DNA of 64,000 nt, taken from NCBI GenBank assembly GCA_031002005.1, contig JARYHS010013630.1, forward strand, positions 237,467,539 through 237,531,538, in the 5' to 3' direction. Origin of the DNA: Vandiemenella viatica (taxonomy: Eukaryota > Arthropoda > Insecta > Orthoptera > Morabidae). The notes beneath the pieces are model-generated. The model was not told where the DNA came from, made no database searches, and was given only the letters and a program-made list of their open reading frames with translations. Of the stretch, positions 47,261-58,355 are shown piece by piece. The stretch's first letter is position 1, and each line of letters begins with the position of its first letter. The position numbers and the translations under genes were made by a program.

Positions 47261-48446
47261 GGTCGAAATTTCAAGTCTCTAGCTTATCAAGAAGTTAGTT
47301 TAAAGTCGATTACTAAATTCCACCCGGACAGACAAAGCCCAAAGCGAGTTAATAAAAACATTTTAAAAACAAGCAAACAAAAATTGAAATCTTCCGTTTT
47401 CTTGTCAGTCACCAACTTTAGAAAGATCCTCGCCTAACAGTGGAATAGTTACACAACATCTTTCTGTCCATACTGACCTCCGTATTTGACAGTGTTAACC
47501 TTCTCTGTTTGCGTTCGTACTGTAGCCTCCGAGCACTTCAGCCCTTACCGGTTGGTCTGAACCACACTCGCCCTCTACCCGCTCCTAATTGTTACCGTGC
47601 CAGTAATGTCCTTATTACCAATTCCAATCCCCGGTCCGAATATCCTCCCCTCATTACTTTGGCATCCCCTAGCGTCATCTTCTTTCCTCCCCCACAGCCT
47701 TCTCCTCCCGTCTCCCAGGCGCCACGCGCTATGAATCCTAAAAGGATTTGCTAACGACACCAGCCTCTCGGGCAAAGCATCCTCTTACCGCAATGCTTTC
47801 CTACAAGAATCTCATAACAAAATCAAATGGATAAATTACAACTTCGCTATAGTACCATCACCCACTAGTTTGGCCGCAGTACTGCGTATGGGAGGTACAA
47901 ATATAGTGCTCAGCGCACTGGATACGGTTTCTTGGTTACGTATCCAAATGCTGGTGCTGAAATAGTCTCCATTCTTCAGGGCAAAATCTGCATGTTACAT
48001 AAACAGAATTACACAATTCACAGTTGCATGACTCTTACAATGTTTGCAGACAGTCGAGAACACTTGGTACGCAGCCTAAGTTTATGGAGTTCTTAATGTC
48101 CTCCACATAAACAATATGTCAAATCCAGGCAAAATAGAAAAAAACTATTGATATCAAAAAGTTTTTCCTATCATTGTTATTTACTATAATTTAAGCCACT
48201 AAACTTACTGTGTTAATGTACAATGTGGAGTATGCAGCAATAGTTAATGTCCTGCATTGAGCCTTGCTAAATTCGCTTTAATTGCATAGAGCACAGAGAT
48301 AATAGATTTTCAAATGACCATCACGAACAAATGAGGTATTAATGGAAGCATAAGAGACCTAAATAAATGCCCTGACGCTTTATCCCTCTGTGACCCTGGC
48401 GTAGAGCATAAATGTTTTTCATTCTGTGCTGCATTTATATTATATA
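47261..48446. other. Unassigned; GC-richer 47500-47780
   Basis: 47500-47780 has overlapping frames on both strands (81 and 66 codons) and pyrimidine-rich stretches, without recognisable domains. The rest is AT-rich. Confidence 0.4.
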
Positions 48447-48817
48447 CTAGCTGTGTTCACGACTTAGTCCATTAGGAGTGTGAAATTTGTGCTGTTGATT
48501 CGCTGATAAACTATTAAAGAAATATTGGCTGTAGAAGTAGAAGAGCAGCCCTGTTGTTTTTTTTTTTCCTTTTACATTCGTATTTTATGCTATGTTTTAA
48601 GCCTATGTTCCTAATTCTCCTTGAAACTGCCTCTAATTCAGAATCTTTCCGTTTGCTGATGACCCATAGGCATACTTCAGAATCGTTATTTGAAGATACG
48701 ACGTATAGCGAGTTTAAGAACAGATTCCTTTATTTGTTTTCATGTAAACTCCTGCTGTTCCATCCACTAGAAATTAAATCAACCCCGTATGTCTCAAATA
48801 AGGCCCACAATCAACTT

Positions 48818-48837
48818 AAAAAAAAAAAAAAAAAAAA
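48818..48837. repeat. Poly(A) tract, 20 bp
   Basis: Uninterrupted A run inside the Helitron; may be the tail of a nested retroelement fragment that is not otherwise recognisable. Confidence 0.9.
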
Positions 48838-49079
48838 CAGGATTCTTCCAGAAACTTCTTTCTCCACCTATCATGTCTTAAACAGTTTAGTTTCCCACTG
48901 TCCATTTAATTACTAGCTTTCCTCGTGCAACTAAATAAAGTTACCTTATTCACAAATTTCAGGACACAATCACCGCGTGTATAATATTATACATGAAATT
49001 CGACCGCGGGAAGGCTGATATTAGACAATATTAAATGGTTATATAAATTACACGTATTACAGCATTAACTGTTTCGATT

Positions 49080-49880
49080 ATTTATCATGGACGAAATATG
49101 GTAATAATCAGGATAAAAAGTGTCCGACATGTGAACTCGTGACATAAGCCAAAATTATGACTAGTTTTGCTGAAATCCATTGATAATTTTTTGCATGAGA
49201 CGCACACACAGAACTAAAGATTCTGAAAAATACAGTTTTGGCTCCAGTATCGCGAAGAACTATGCTACTAATCTGGATAAAAAGTATCTTATAAGTTAGC
49301 TATACGAAGTGTCGTTTAAATACGTTTATTACTTGCACAGATAAATCAAAAATTTCAAGATATATGGTTTTGGACTTTGTATCATCGGACAATATGATAC
49401 TAATCTGTATAAAAAGTATCCTATATATTTTCAGGTGATACCTGCAGTTTAGTTAAAATCCGCCCAATGTGTTTTGCGTGATGAGCGGACAGACAAAAAA
49501 ATCTAAACTTAGTTTTTTAACTCTTTAAAATCGGAAGTTCGGTAACTTAACGAGATGAAAAGTATCTTATATCCTGAAGGGAAACATCAACAAATACTAT
49601 ATGCAGCTTCTTGAAAATTCAATCATTAGTTTTAGCTTGATGCACGGACGATGAACGAAACTAAAAAAAAAATATATATATGATTTCGGAGCCTATATAT
49701 CATCGAAAACTTTGCAGCCTATAAGGATAAAATCTCTCACATAAGCAACAACTGTGTGGTGCAGTTATGTGAAAATCCGTCCCTTAGTTTTTGAGTGATT
49801 TGCAAACATAAGAGACATATAAAGACAGATAAACATACAAAAATTCCAAATGGTTTTGGCACTGTATCATCACTAGTGTT
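49080..49880. repeat. Tandem array within the Helitron, about 150-bp units
   Basis: GATAAAAAGTGTCC / GATAAAAAGTATCTT / TATAAAAAGTATCC / GATGAAAAGTATCTT / GATAAAATCTCTC occur near 49112, 49275, 49409, 49555 and 49726. Each follows a GTATCATCG-type block and precedes an AAAATCCG...GTTTTTGCGTGATG...GACAGACA block. Five diverged units, shared with 54890-55519. Confidence 0.75.
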
Positions 49881-49966
49881 CATCTCGTAATTACTCCTTA
49901 TTTTTTTTTTAATTATAATATAGAGACTCGACTCAACTTTCCTACTATTTTATTATATATTGTAGA

Positions 49967-50328
49967 TACCGTCATTATAAAATTGCCCATTGCTCCGTAT
50001 TTCACTGAAAATATCTAAAATATTCCTCCCACTTATTAAAAAAAATCAGAAAACTATAAACATTCCTAGAATTCCACAGTTTTAAGACCATTTAATACAA
50101 AGTGGAAGAATTTATTGGCCACTATGATCAGAGGTACAGTGCCGTTTAAGCAACGTATTCATAAACTGCAGTGTTAGTGTGAACTAAGTGCAATTGCACA
50201 GGTGTGCACTTAAACGCCTTTCTAAGAAATATATACTTTTAAAACTTGTAATGGAAACAGTTGTTACATGATAACTGAAACGAAACGCCTAGTAGAAAAT
50301 ATTACAAAATTATTTTAAAAAATTTAAT
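49967..50328. other. Unassigned AT-rich sequence
   Basis: No feature could be supported. Confidence 0.45.
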
Positions 50329-50341
50329 TTTGAGTGATAGA

Positions 50342-50574
50342 TGTGTGAGTGGAAACTTTCCCGGCGTATCGATGAAACAAAATCTTCTCTCGTGTCCAGC
50401 CTGATGGTGGTGTAAAAACACGACGTTTCGACAGCTGACTCTGCTGTCTTCATCAGGTATCTGTAGTTGTTCTCAGCTGACTGCCTCTGCCTCGACTGGC
50501 ATGGCCGCCCATCGGACCTCCTTTAAGGTGTTTTTACACCACCATCCGGCTGGACACCCGAGAAGATTTTGTTT
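50342..50574. mobile_element. Small fold-back element with target-site duplication
   Basis: Arms 50375-50421 and 50528-50574 are inverse copies agreeing at about 44 of 47 positions (AAACAAAATCTTCTC, TGTCCAGCC, GGTGGTGTAAAAACAC). TTTGAGTGATAGA occurs at 50329-50341 and 50572-50584; three T overlap the right arm, so the duplication is 10-13 bp. The interior has ACGACGTTTCGACAGCTGAC and TGCTGTCTTCATCAGG, a motif pair I recall from dispersed repeats in several animals. No coding capacity. Confidence 0.8.
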
Positions 50575-50764
50575 GAGTGATAGAGTTTATAGGTAGTCAC
50601 TTCGTTGGAAATTGAAACTCAACCTTATAAACGTGATATTCTTATTAACACTATTAAAAACAGTACTAAATGTTAGTAGTTATATGATAGCACTCAGACA
50701 CAGAACAAGATAAATTGTCTGAGTTAATACTTACACGAAATCTTAACATTTTTATCACTGTGAC

Positions 50765-50955
50765 AATGAGAGTTCTGTCGGTTGACTGTTGAGCAGCCTC
50801 ACTGGTGAAACAAACGTCCCTAGTTCAAATACCAATTTGCCCGAAGACTTTCGGATGCTCGTATTAAATTCTGTGTAGTACACAAGAACGATTCTGTGTT
50901 GCAGATTTAGTGGTGACTGCAGGAATAATTTAGGAGGTAGTAAACACATAATCAC
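50765..50955 (+). repeat. SINE family B, forward, diverged
   Basis: GTTGAGCAGCCTCACTGG and CGTCCCTAGTTCAAATACC align with the family B head (GTTAAGCCGTCTGACTGG, GGTCCCAGGTTCGAATACC as read in sense at 38.2 kb). The body is poorly kept. Confidence 0.55.
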
Positions 50956-51956
50956 CAAGCTTGGTGGTTGATCACACATACATTCATATAAAATCTTCAA
51001 ACAATTTTAAGTATTTCCTTAAATGCAAATGTTATAATTGTATTTATTTGTACCAGCAGTTGAATATCAGGTACGATACAAATGTAATCCTACTATTTGA
51101 AAAAAGACTATAAACATTAGAGCGGTTAGTGTAAACATAAAAAGTTAGAGGTGGAGCAAAGTGTAAGGAGCAGCAAAGTTCTAATAGAAAAAGTTGAGCA
51201 ATAATAATTATGTTTCCACAAGTTACGGAACTTCTCACATCCATGCACAACGCGCAGTTTGGAACGTATCAAGAGAGCGGCAAAGGCGCGAATGTCTTAA
51301 CAAAAGTCACCTCTGCTTACGGAATTTGACACAGTTCACAGCTTCTCATGCTTTTTGACCGAAGTAACGGAGGAGACACACTGTTCTTAAAAAAAAAAAG
51401 TGTCTGGAAGTGTTTGAATACACAAATATTTTATATCCTCGCTTGAGAGTTAACTCTCACCTTTAATACACAAGTTTGTTTACTGCCATAACACGCATTT
51501 AGTATGCGGCTGCCGAAAGGCTTTCTGTTAGCACCAATTTGTCAGGGTGCCCTGTTGATCTACACCGGTGGCTACTGTGCACTTGCTGTCAATACGGAAA
51601 CCGGTTTCCACTTTGAGCTTACAGATGCACGGCACCGCACAATACCATGTTGGCTTGACTCCACCTGTTGTTTAACGGTTTCAACGTCTTTCCCCTAAAG
51701 TCGAAGTGCCGCTTATAACACCGTTCAACTTCATTTTACTTTCTCTTGAAGTACAAATAAACAGTTCTGTAAAATCCTTTCCAGGAGGAGAACGCCATAG
51801 AAATATTTTATGATGCCTGTAATTTTCTTCGAAATTTTATAAATGAACTTTTCTATCGTACTCGTAGAACATGAAAATAGTTATATCAACTTCAGTTTAA
51901 GTATAGATTTTTTATTTTGTATGCCTTGCATCACTATATATCTTTACTAGCTGTGG
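50956..51956. other. Unassigned sequence
   Basis: 51490-51720 is GC-richer with a 64-codon plus frame (51504-51698) lacking a recognisable domain. Confidence 0.45.
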
Positions 51957-52425
51957 GCGGAAACTTCGTTTACGTGACCCGCCAAAGTCCAAGCAGTGAT
52001 TTTTACGTGAATCCCGTTCATCCAAACAGACTAATACAAATTATATAAACAGTTGATTTTTTTTACCAAACTCATGTTTTCAAAGTATTTTAAATCTACA
52101 GACATTTTGCCGGTTTAAGTTGAATTGCATGTATAGACAAGCTACGCCAGAGACATCGTCATGCGAAATTTGAGATTTGTGCTATTAATTCAAAGACCAA
52201 CTATCAAAGAATTATTTGATGGGTGGGTAAAAGCAGAGGAGTATGACTGATTTTTCCTTTCTCTTGTATCTCCTCCTTTCCTTCTGAATTTACATTGTAT
52301 GCAATTATTTAATCACCATTGATTGCATCATTTTTTTTCTACCTCTCCTTCAAATTACTACTAATTTGGAATTTGTTGATGACCACAGGCACACTTCGGC
52401 AGAGACAATATAATAGAGACTGTTC
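51957..52425 (-). mobile_element. Helitron 3' part, reverse strand
   Basis: On the minus strand it ends GGCGG...CCGCCCACAGCTAG at 51957, followed by T (base 51956 is A). GGCGG/CCGCC forms the pre-terminal hairpin. The interior blocks GAAATTTGAGATTTGTGC, CTATCAAAGAATTATT and GATGACCACAGGCACACTTC match 48470-48690 of the complete element. It ends near AATATAATAGAGACTG, where the last 40 or so bases of the 5' end should follow but do not. Confidence 0.7.
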
Positions 52426-52468
52426 ACGACCAGCATAAACTTTAGTGAAGTATACGCTAGCCACGACG

Positions 52469-52491
52469 CTAGCGCTCCAAGAGTTAGTTCA
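52469..52491. repeat. Short dispersed repeat, copy 1
   Basis: A 23-base string containing TAGCGCTCCAAGAGTTAGTT is identical to 54120-54142. Followed by a CRE palindrome TGACGTCA at about 52504-52511. Confidence 0.8.
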
Positions 52492-53851
52492 CTAAATCAC
52501 TCTGTGACGTCACATAAATGCGGGATTTTGAAACGTTTAACGTTTGTTACACTTTATATACATATGGCATTTTATTTTTTATTTACTTTTCACTTTGTTT
52601 CTTTCATTTATTTAATTATTATCATTATTATTACTATTATTACAATGCCGCTGGAGAATTGGGAAAAAATGAAGGAAAACTGAAATGAAAAATGTTAAAT
52701 TTCTCCCTTTTTAATCTTTATTAATTCCATTGAAAAATAAAGAATTATAATAACAATATAATAAAAATTAACGATTAGAAACACAAAAATTGTACAGGAT
52801 ATTTAGAGTCAAATATATTAAAATACAATACACACATTACATTTTAGATCTTATGTTCATAAAATTGATGAAAAGATACATAGTACTAACGATGTATGTA
52901 TTCTGTCGTACCATATGAGATCAAATACCAGAGTTAAAAAGTCCTTTTCCTTCTTACTCAGGATTAAATGACAGTAAGCATCAGTATCTTTTGTTGAACA
53001 GCTATATTACCTGAAGTGACTACTTCTGGAAGATAAGGTTCCCTTTTCACGCCCACATCTGGAACTGCATTCAGATTTCCTAAAACAACTGTATTTCAAA
53101 CTAGATTGGTTTGTATAAATTACCACAGAACACAAATAATAACTGATATGTAGAATATACTACGAAGGAGAATTCTTGGGTCCTTACCACAAACGCAAAA
53201 TATTCCAAATTAAATATGTCAAGGGCAATAGAAAGTGTGTGATTGAAAATGCGAGACACAGGAAAAAAATATTAAAATGGGTGTGTAGAAAAATATGTTT
53301 TTGGTACATCATTCTTACAACACTTCAAATACGCCTTAATAAAAAAATTCTTTTCAGAGCTACTTTTCTGACTTTTTAAATGAACTATTCCAAAATTCAA
53401 ACTAACAAACACAGTAAGAACAAAAAATTTAAATTTTCAGCTGAAAGCACCAACCGTGCAACATTATATTTCGTAATACTCGAGAACAGGGTACCGATAT
53501 AACTAAAAACTTATTTCTGAATTTACATACAGCAATAATTTTCTGAGTTAAAAGAAATTGCTCATCATTTTGATCTAGAACTTTGGCATTCAAATGTAAT
53601 TACGAACGACATTATACTAGTGTCGTATTCTAGTATTCTAAAACTCCAGTAATTAAAGGCATTTAACTACCTTTTAATGAAACAGCACGTGCCATAAGAT
53701 GTTGGCTTTTGGAATTCACATAACAGCAACTCTTGAAATGTAGAGCGCATGAAAACTTTTTGTTCACATTCACAACGCATTGCAGCGCGGATTTTCAAAA
53801 ACGATTCATGTCACAAGTAAGTCAGGATGACAATCTAAAAACGAAAGTAAA
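52492..53851. other. AT-rich stretch, nothing recognised
   Basis: No gene recognised. TGACGTCA near 52504 is the only motif of note. Confidence 0.5.
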
Positions 53852-54119
53852 TTGTTGACTTCTTTGTTTACAGCGATAATAATATTTAACATGAGCAATA
53901 AAGTATTATATTATTTGATACTTACGAGCAAACATAATGCTATCCACGTAAACATAAATTATTTCTTGCAGAACACAAGTTGTATGCCAAAACAATATGG
54001 CCTTCGATTCTCTGTTTGTTTGACAATGTATTTTAAATCAGAGTTAACATTAACGGAAAGAAGAACGTACTTCCATCTGGCGGTGGTAAATATAACTGTT
54101 TGGAGAGCTATCGCCGACT

Positions 54120-54142
54120 CTAGCGCTCCAAGAGTTAGTTCA
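54120..54142. repeat. Short dispersed repeat, copy 2
   Basis: Exact match to 52469-52491. Similar upstream context (ATCTGGCGGTGG, then AGCTATCGCCGACTC) suggests it belongs to a longer unrecognised repeat. The 146-codon frame 53852-54292 runs through it and is therefore suspect. Confidence 0.8.
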
Positions 54143-54293
54143 TCGGACTATTACCGCGCTGAAACTAATTGGTCCAACTCGTCCGTATTATATGACCACA
54201 TGACCACACCTAGCACTTTCGGTATAGTTCACATAACTTCTCTGCAAGTAATTTTTCAAAATGTGGTAGCTGGCAAGTGTAGGAACGGATAGC

Positions 54294-54295
<2 letters not shown>

Positions 54296-54329
<34 letters not shown>

Positions 54330-54548
54330 TTCGGGCTGTTGGAGGGAGGATCATTGAGATCCTTTTCAGCCTCTACACTACGGGGAGGGATGGTGGATAG
54401 AAGTCGGCCATGGCCTTGAAGGGAACCATCCCAGCATTCGCCTCAAAGGACTGCGGAAAACCGCAATCAGGATGGCCGGACGGAATTTGAGCCCCGTACT
54501 CCCCAATGGTAGGTAGAAGAGCGATTTCGATCTTCTCCTACCTGGGTC
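54296..54548 (-). repeat. Poly(A)-tailed SINE, relative of family A, with duplication
   Basis: On the minus strand: head CTCAAATTCCGTCCGGCC, body CATCCTGATTGCGGTTTTCC, GAATGCTGGGATGGTTCCC, AAGGCCATGGCCGACTTC, an unrelated 3' part, and A29 (54296-54324 as T). It shares the family A body but ends in poly(A) instead of CGACGTCGACG, matching the grasshopper-type SINE I remember. GATAGCT at 54288-54294 and 54552-54558 flank it. The long pure tail suggests recent insertion. Confidence 0.8.
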
Positions 54549-54634
54549 ACCGATAGCTTTGTTTGTATGAATCACATATATATATAGCACTTGTAGAAAT
54601 TTCGACTTCGAGAAAGATCCTCCAGACAATATAC

Positions 54635-54880
54635 CTGAAATGGTGTGGTATCAAACACCTGGCGACAGAGTTTCTTACAGACTGCGCAATGCGTCTCTAT
54701 CGTAGCCGCTTCGACTGACCTGGTAATTACAGTGGAATCCGAAGCATGGAGTGTCCTACCATTTTCACATTAGCTGTTAGAAGTGAATTTCTATTTTAAG
54801 TCCCTAAAAATTCCTGCCGAGACCTGGTTTTCAAACCGGGATCCTTTCATATCCCCGTCACGCGATAGATAATATTCAAT
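54635..54880 (-). repeat. SINE family B, reverse
   Basis: Minus strand: GAAAGGATCCCGGTTTGAAAA (B-box position), CATGCTTCGGATTCCACTG, GGCTACGATAGAGACGCATT and GAAACTCTGTCGCCAGGTG match 37930-38205. A degraded but long copy. Confidence 0.75.
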
Positions 54881-54889
54881 GGAAATACA

Positions 54890-55519
54890 ATTAAAGGAAA
54901 CACAAATTTTTTTAAAAAATTTACTTTTTTGTGCTCTGTATCGTAGACAAAATATGGTACTAATTATGATAACATGTGGATTATATGTTGACTAATACGT
55001 AACCTATCACTGTGCTAAATTTCGTTTTCAAATTAGTGGAATAGTTTATGGGAGAAGCGTGTACAGTAGGAAAAAATGCAAAATTTATGGTTTTGAACTT
55101 TTTGTCATGAGAAAGTATGTTTTGATCGAGATCAAAAGAATTCATTATCCTAACCGCTAATACAAGTTATGTTTCGTTGAAATCCAGTTATTACTTTCTG
55201 CGTAATACGCACACAGTGACGAAAAAATCCAAGTTTACGATTTTGTACACTGATAGATCGGTAAACTGTAACTGACCAGGATAAAAACTATCCAATAGCC
55301 TGACAGACGGCATAAGCTGTCACCACGCGCAGTTTAGTTAAAAACTGTCCTCTGGTTTCTGCGTGATGTGTTATCATACAGACAGAAATTAAAAAAACTC
55401 TAACTCTTACGGTTTTGTCATCTCTATCATCAGTACTGTACAGTCCAAATACTCTTTTTAAAATGAATTTAGTGTACAGACTCAACTTCGCTATAATTTT
55501 ATTATACAGTATTGACAGA
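54890..55519 (-). mobile_element. Helitron 5' part, reverse strand
   Basis: On the minus strand it starts TCTGTCAATACTGTATAATA at 55519 (base 55520 is T, so A precedes it) and continues AAATTATAGCGAAGTTGAG, matching the 5' end of 48447-49966. It then holds about three tandem units (landmarks near 54970, 55122 and 55279) of the same kind as 49080-49880. The 3' end is missing; the family B SINE at 54635-54880 abuts it. Confidence 0.7.
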
Positions 55520-56071
55520 TAACATCAATATTCGTGAATCTGACATCATTGCTCATGTCGAAACATGATGTAATCACTGCCTTTAATCAATTATTTCCAG
55601 TTAGCTACTTTTTGAAGTCTGTATACTGTGAAAACAAACAAATTCTCCAAAAAGACAATGTAATAAGTGTTGGCACATGATATACTGCAGTCGAGAATTA
55701 TGCGATTAAGAATATAAGAACCTACAACGAAATTATAAAATTAAAAACATTGTAATTCATGATTTTAGTAAAATAAATATTCTAGAAACTTTTAACACAA
55801 AACCCGTTTACCTCGATTGATAACAGATGAAGTTGACTATTTCTGTTAGTTGAAAACGATCATCCGCGCATTACCAAATTAAACAGTTATTTGTGTTGAG
55901 TATTTTTTCTACAAATCACACAATTTACTTTCTGGAAGATAAAAAATTAACAAACTTACTTGGGTTGTCGTTCAAATTCAGCCACGGATAAATCATAAAC
56001 GATTCCGGTTTTTTGGATGCACTTACAACCGTAAATGATGACCAAGGATGAATAAATTCAGCAACTCTTAC
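55520..56071. other. Unassigned AT-rich sequence
   Basis: No feature could be supported apart from the candidate splice donor at its right edge. Confidence 0.45.
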
Positions 56072-56220
56072 CGTCACGTTGGTAGGGGAAGCACTGGTCG
56101 TTTAATCCGGCATTGCTGACTCGACAGCACTGGCAAATTGATCGCTCAAGAGGGCGTTCCTTGAGTCTCTTGTCAGTGGGCCTATAAAGGCGTAGCGGCG
56201 ACTGGGGAAATGACGAGTTC
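56072..56220 (-). other. Candidate coding exon, 149 bp
   Basis: On the minus strand a pyrimidine-leaning tract ending CTCGTCTAG precedes the segment, and GTAAGAG, a consensus-like splice donor, follows it. Only one of the three minus frames is open across it. That frame encodes about 49 residues including RLYRPTDKRLKERP, SICQCCRVSNAGLNDQC and FPYQRDG, with four cysteines in the last half. The segment is GC-richer than its flanks and matches no repeat here. I do not recognise the protein. No neighbouring exon was found, so it may be chance or an unrecognised repeat. Confidence 0.22.
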
Positions 56221-57969
56221 CTAGACGAGAACACGACAAGGGCGGTCACAAAGGGGTGCTTCAATCACGTGCCACATTCAGGGTGCAGTTCGTCATCCAG
56301 CAGAGTGTATAGATTGTTACCCACTCACTCCATTAACTCCATTAAACTTTTTCTTTGTGCTCTGTAGTGTACACAAGAACTGTATTTTTCGATATGCTAA
56401 TCTATTCATTAGAATACAGCTACAGTTGTCCTGAAATTTTATGTTCAATATTTCTCAAAAATAGTTTCTACCTGATTAAAACGTTATATTTATTGGATAA
56501 AATCTAGTCTTAGCAAGCTATTATGAATTTTAACAGAACAAAAATCTACGCTGCGTTTTAGTGTTCATAGCAAGGAAATGAACGTGCACATTACAGAGAC
56601 AGTTTTCATGAGGACTATAAAGTTTCTTTAATTAAATTATGGTATATCTGAATGAATTACGGAAGAAATTTTACGTTATTCGGCATAGTCATAATTATAT
56701 GAGGTGCATTTATTTCATTTGTTTATGAATACAAAAGTTCATAACAAAAAAAAGTCAGCAGCTGCAGAACTTGAAACAGTTGGATCATATGGGACAACGT
56801 TTAGTCAATCATTTCGCTGTGGCTTTCCATATTTATGAAAGGAAATATAAAAACAAATATAGGGAGAGGGTAATGTTTTGCAGTTTTAGGCTAAGGAGAG
56901 AGTTGCCCTGCAGCTACTCCTTTTTTAAAATAAAAAAATAAAAGGTGTTTGGCCATGTAATCGATACAGACAACTGCAGTGGTGTTCTGAATCTTCTAGT
57001 GTATAACTATCATCATTATTATTCTTTACATTCCTCGACGAATAAATTATTTAAAACCATCCGGACTGGAACTGATACGCTAGACCAGAGTATTAGGCCA
57101 TTGGTGGCTATGTCTGCGTAGGATTTGCCCTTTAAGTGCTTCATTAATCACTGTTGACAACAACAAAACATATATCGTAACCCTATGCTGACACCGAAGA
57201 TTGCATTCTTCTTAGTTTTCCATAAAGTGATCGAGAAACACCGATGTAATCTGAGTTGGTTAGCTTTCATTACCACTTTAAAATAGTCAACGTATTTCTA
57301 TTGTATATTCTTCTCCAGCTAAATATATAACATCCCTTCCCTTTATTTGTTTATTAATAAAGTTTATCGTATTGCAATACATATCATATTCCGTATAATT
57401 GTAGCGATTAATTACCTCTCCGAAAAAATTGGAATATATTTTTGAACTTTGTACTGAAAATAACTTTATGTCATTTGAAAGCAAATATTTCTAGTACAAT
57501 ATTCTAACTACGTTCTTTATATTGTTTTATTCTGACTTCTAGGAAGTTTCTAAAATCTGATTAATTGTAGTTTAGAAACTGAGTCTGAAGTTCCATGCAT
57601 TAAAAAAAAAAAAAAAATTCTTATAAGGCTTTCAAAAATAAAAAGAGAATATTGATAGTAATACACTGTAGATTCATTCTTGCAGATACATGTGCATCCA
57701 GTACATTTCGCGTCCTCCTCCTCCCTGTCTCCTTTATGCATATTGTGTTAGTTGTTTTCTTGTTGCCACTTGCCGGTGTGAACAGATGCGCACGAGGATC
57801 CCTATGCGTCATAACATTAACTTTTTAAGAGAAAATAATGGCGAACCATCACGAAATGGTGAAGGAAAATTCCAATTACGTTCGCTATTTTGCTATATTT
57901 CTATTTCACAAAACCAAGATTTATTTTAAAAACCAAATACATCATTTGAAAGCTTAAAGATCGTTCTAT
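56221..57969. other. AT-rich stretch, nothing recognised
   Basis: Holds a short A run at 57602-57617. No gene or repeat family recognised. Confidence 0.5.
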
Positions 57970-57974
57970 TTTCA

Positions 57975-58169
57975 ACGCAATCGTCTAGTATTTTGTAGAC
58001 GTTCCTTCAACTTTTGTATGCCCGTATCATAAAATTCCGCTGCAAACCCGTTGAGGTAGCAAACCACCTCTTCTTTAACTTCGCCTTCGGTGTTGAAACG
58101 TTGTCCACCCAAGAGTTCCTTCAATTTTGGAAACAAGTGGTAAACGCTAGGCGTTAGGTCCGAACTGTA
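57975..58169 (-). pseudogene. mariner transposase C-terminal relic
   Basis: On the minus strand, from 58169 downward, an open frame reads YSSDLTPSVYHLFPKL, then KELLGGQRFN, EGEVKEEVVCYLNGFAAEF and YDTGIQKLKERLQ. This is the C-terminal part of a Tc1/mariner transposase of the mariner (D34D) group, where the family has 'YSPDLAPSDYHLFPxL'. The third catalytic aspartate (PSDY) is replaced by valine (PSVY), so the product would be inactive. The catalytic N-terminal two-thirds is absent: the homology stops at 58170 against a G-rich run (58171-58188). No inverted repeat was found downstream. A small, dead, 5'-truncated remnant. Confidence 0.82.
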
Positions 58170-58355
58170 AGGGGGAGGGGGGCGGGGGAATTATGGCGTA
58201 CGTAGAATACAGGGCAGAGGAATATCTAGTTACGTGAAGGTTTTGCGTGCTTAATAGGCGAATCGTTATTTTTATCTCGATGTCAATTTCAAAAAAGCCA
58301 GATATTGCAAACAGAACAACAATAAAAATTCTCCTTAGGAGTCTCACTATTCATA

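Larger units (their letters stand above)
48447..49966 (-). mobile_element. Helitron, both ends present, reverse strand
   Basis: On the minus strand it starts TCTACAATATATAATAAAA (49966 downward) with A before it (base 49967 is T), and ends ACACAGCTAG at 48447 followed by T (base 48446 is A). TC...CTAG with A/T flanks is the Helitron signature. About 1.52 kb, with no Rep/helicase frame, so non-autonomous. The 3' hairpin is degraded. The 5' half (49080-49880) is a tandem array with GGATAAAAAGTATCC-type landmarks. The interior 3' half (48470-48700) resembles 51957-52425. Confidence 0.75.

Noticed and set aside
49080..49880. CRISPR-like array
   Set aside because: Units are long, diverged and without constant repeats or unique spacers, in a eukaryotic Helitron.
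53852..54292. 146-codon plus-strand open frame
   Set aside because: It includes a short dispersed repeat (54120-54142) and has no recognisable domain; most likely chance.
58171..58188. G-quadruplex-forming G runs
   Set aside because: Only three clear G runs are present; a four-run quadruplex needs the six-G run to be split, and there is no supporting context.
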